A program made the position numbers and the translations under genes. The notes beneath the pieces were generated by a model, which was not told where the DNA came from, ran no database searches, and saw only the letters and a program-made list of their open reading frames with translations. A DNA stretch of 7,220 nt from assembly GCA_044375105.1 (NCBI GenBank), contig JBILNK010000202.1:1-7220 (forward strand), read 5' to 3'. This stretch comes from JBIKLM01 sp044375105. Its GTDB lineage: Bacteria > Planctomycetota > UBA1135 > GCA-002686595. Positions 5,495-7,220 of this stretch are shown here, piece by piece. Each line of letters starts with the position of its first letter. Within the stretch, counting starts at the first letter, position 1.

Positions 5495-7220
5495 TCAGGG
5501 CAGCAGATCGAGGCTGCTCGGATTGCTGACCAGCTGGATCCAGGTGGGCGCGGGCTCGGCGCCGAACACCAAGGCCGCGTGGTGGGCGCGCTTGCCGACC
5601 AGGGCCGGATTGACCGCGGGCGGCAGCTCGAAGCGCGCCAGGCCGCGGCCGCTGGCGTCCAGCAGGCCGAAGTTGAGGGTCAGGGGCAGGGAGCCGTCCA
5701 CGGCCAGGCTCGACAGCAGGTAGCCGTCCGGAACCAGGGGCAACAGGAACTGGCCCTCGAGCAGCAGCCCCGGCTCCATGCCGCTGGCGCTGCCCAGCAG
5801 CATGTAGAAGCGCCCGGCGTTTTGTGTTCCGGCCTCGATGCGGAAATCGACCCGGCCGCCGGTGCTGATCGAAAGCTGCTTGGCCGAGGGGATCAGCGGC
5901 TGGCAGCCGGCTCCGGTCACGGCGATCAGCGCGGCCTGGGCGTCGAGCCGTCCGGCTCCGCGCTTGTTGTCGGGGCTCGCCGCCTCCGGGCAGGCGGCGA
6001 GCAGGGCGGCTTCGAGCTCGTCGGCGCTGAGCTGCGGCGCGGCCTCTAGCAGCAGGGCCGCCGCGGCCGCGACCATCGGCGCGGCGAAGCTGGTGCCGCT
6101 GCGCACCTGGTAGTTGACGCTGCCTTCGCCGAACAGGCCGTCGTCGTCGATCAGCTCGAGGGCCGCCGCCGGGGCGCTGCCCGAGCGCGCGGAGATGATC
6201 GCCACCCCGGGCGCGCACAGGTCGGGCTTGGCCAGCCCGTCGATGCGCGGGCCGTGAGCGGAGAAGGGGGCCAGGCCGTCGAACTGGGCCGCGGGGATCG
6301 GCACCGGGGAGCCGTCCGCCGCAACGTAGCTCTCCTTGCTGGTCCAGGCACCGACGCACAGCGCACGGTCCGCCAGCCCAGGGCTCATCACCGTGGAGGT
6401 GGAGGTCCATGCGGTCAGACCCCCGAGCCCGAACAGGCGATAGACGTGCACCACCACCGGCGCTCCCGAGCTGGCCGTGTTGGAGAGCTGCAGCGGGATC
6501 ACGCGCTGCCCGCCCGGGGGCACGGAGACCTCGAGCACGAAGCGCTTGGATTCGGTCTCGCGCGTGCTGACCGTCAGGTACTGCTCCCCGAAGCCGTCAC
6601 CAGGCGCGAGTCCCGCGGCGCTCAAACTCAGGTTGCCGTCGCCGGCCTCGCCATCGCGCCAGATCACCTGGAATCCGTGCGGATCCTGGTAGGTCTCTGG
6701 GAAGAAGTTCGGGATCACGTAATTGAAGACCGGCGAGCTCTCGCCCGGCCCCAGGGTGAACTGCACGTGCCCGAAGGTCTGCGCCTCATTGCCCGCGGCG
6801 ACCACCACCAGCATGCCCTTCTCGCGCGCCCAGTCGACGGTCTGCTCGACCGGATCCGAGCCGTCGTTGAAGTCGTTGTAGGCGCCGATCGAGAGGTTGA
6901 AGATGCGCACGTCCTGCTGGACGGCGTGGTGCAGGGCCTTGATCAGGTCCGCCGACCAGTTGAAGCCGTCGAGGTCGTTGGCGGTCTTGTAGACGTGCAG
7001 CGCTGCGGAGGGTGCGGCCGCAGAGTAGAGGCCGTTCGAATGGAAGCCGCTGCCGACCAGCAGGCCGGCCACGTGGGTGCCGTGGCCCGAATGGAAGCCG
7101 GAGAGGTCGAGGCCCCAGCTTTCCGGCGCGTCGCCGTCGGTGACGTCGAAGGCCAGCGCCGGCGTGGGCAGGTCGAGGGACGTCCGGTCGTAGCCCGAGT
7201 CCGCCAGCCCGATGCGCACG
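5495..7220 (-). CDS. Secreted S8 subtilisin-like serine protease with an inserted beta domain, 5' end missing
   Basis: 574 residues plus stop are visible; the signal peptide and any propeptide lie beyond the right edge. The first visible residue (a GTG codon) is internal, since VRIGLADSGYD opens directly at the catalytic Asp. Catalytic set, in visible numbering: Asp7 (DSG), His46 (HGTHVAG), oxyanion Asn144 (AAGNEA) and Ser377 (GTSFAAP), all intact, so it should be active. Asn-to-Ser spacing is 233 residues against about 66 in subtilisin, because of a beta-rich insertion (about 150-275) with FVLEVSVPPGGQRVIPLQL. The catalytic domain ends near 435. Residues about 460-574 form a beta module (FYMLLGSASGMEPGLLL, LNFGLLDASGRGLARFELP, ending VSNPSSLDLLP) that resembles a C-terminal module I recall from many Planctomycetota extracellular proteins. 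The role is probably extracellular or surface protein breakdown; the substrate is unknown. The gene converges on the membrane-protein gene. Confidence 0.93.
   Translation of the reverse strand, partial: VRIGLADSGYDRTSLDLPTPALAFDVTDGDAPESWGLDLSGFHSGHGTHVAGLLVGSGFHSNGLYSAAAPSAALHVYKTANDLDGFNWSADLIKALHHAVQQDVRIFNLSIGAYNDFNDGSDPVEQTVDWAREKGMLVVVAAGNEAQTFGHVQFTLGPGESSPVFNYVIPNFFPETYQDPHGFQVIWRDGEAGDGNLSLSAAGLAPGDGFGEQYLTVSTRETESKRFVLEVSVPPGGQRVIPLQLSNTASSGAPVVVHVYRLFGLGGLTAWTSTSTVMSPGLADRALCVGAWTSKESYVAADGSPVPIPAAQFDGLAPFSAHGPRIDGLAKPDLCAPGVAIISARSGSAPAAALELIDDDGLFGEGSVNYQVRSGTSFAAPMVAAAAALLLEAAPQLSADELEAALLAACPEAASPDNKRGAGRLDAQAALIAVTGAGCQPLIPSAKQLSISTGGRVDFRIEAGTQNAGRFYMLLGSASGMEPGLLLEGQFLLPLVPDGYLLSSLAVDGSLPLTLNFGLLDASGRGLARFELPPAVNPALVGKRAHHAALVFGAEPAPTWIQLVSNPSSLDLLP

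Noticed and set aside
1..7220. Mobile element, CRISPR array, tRNA or defence system
   Set aside because: I saw no transposase, integrase, terminal repeats, regular repeat-spacer pattern, tRNA-like cloverleaf or known defence domain on either strand.

Overview
This window is a strongly GC-rich stretch of bacterial chromosome carrying six protein genes and no visible rRNA, tRNA, CRISPR array or insertion sequence. The host is an outer-membrane bacterium. The evidence is a lipoprotein with a lipobox and a gene related to the TIGR03546/TIGR03545 pair, families confined to genomes with outer membranes. The C-terminal module of the secreted subtilase resembles one I recall from many Planctomycetota exoproteins. 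I therefore lean to a high-GC planctomycete or a similar lineage (moderate confidence; Myxococcota is an alternative). Hardly any start codon has a good Shine-Dalgarno sequence, which fits but does not prove this.

Layout. (1) 1-1090, minus strand: a SahR-like regulator (ArsR-type helix-turn-helix fused to a SAM-methyltransferase fold) overlaps by an ATGA the start of a homocysteine S-methyltransferase gene, probably metH, which runs off the left edge. Together they form a methionine/SAM-cycle unit in which the regulator probably senses S-adenosylhomocysteine or SAM. (2) 1247-1513, minus strand: a small DUF493/YbeD-like protein. A 156-bp gap with a nested inverted repeat separates it from the regulator. 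(3) 1514-1669: a divergent intergenic region with four CCGGTC copies, an inverted repeat and a palindrome. (4) 1670-2614, plus strand: a lipoprotein with two fasciclin (FAS1) domains. (5) 2615-2823: a very GC-rich spacer with a terminator-like hairpin, a G9/C11 homopolymer junction and a second strong hairpin. (6) 2824-4935, plus strand: a membrane protein that appears to join TIGR03546 and TIGR03545 in one chain. (7) 4936-5494: a 559-bp gene-free convergent region rich in perfect inverted repeats. (8) 5495-7220, minus strand: a secreted S8 subtilase with a full catalytic set, a large insertion in the catalytic domain and a C-terminal beta module; its N-terminus lies beyond the right edge.

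The genes do not form one pathway. The left part is sulfur amino-acid metabolism; the rest is cell-envelope and secreted proteins. I did not find a defence system or a mobile element. The most noteworthy points are the apparent fusion of two uncharacterised families, the regulator-metH coupling, and the structured non-coding region 4936-5494.
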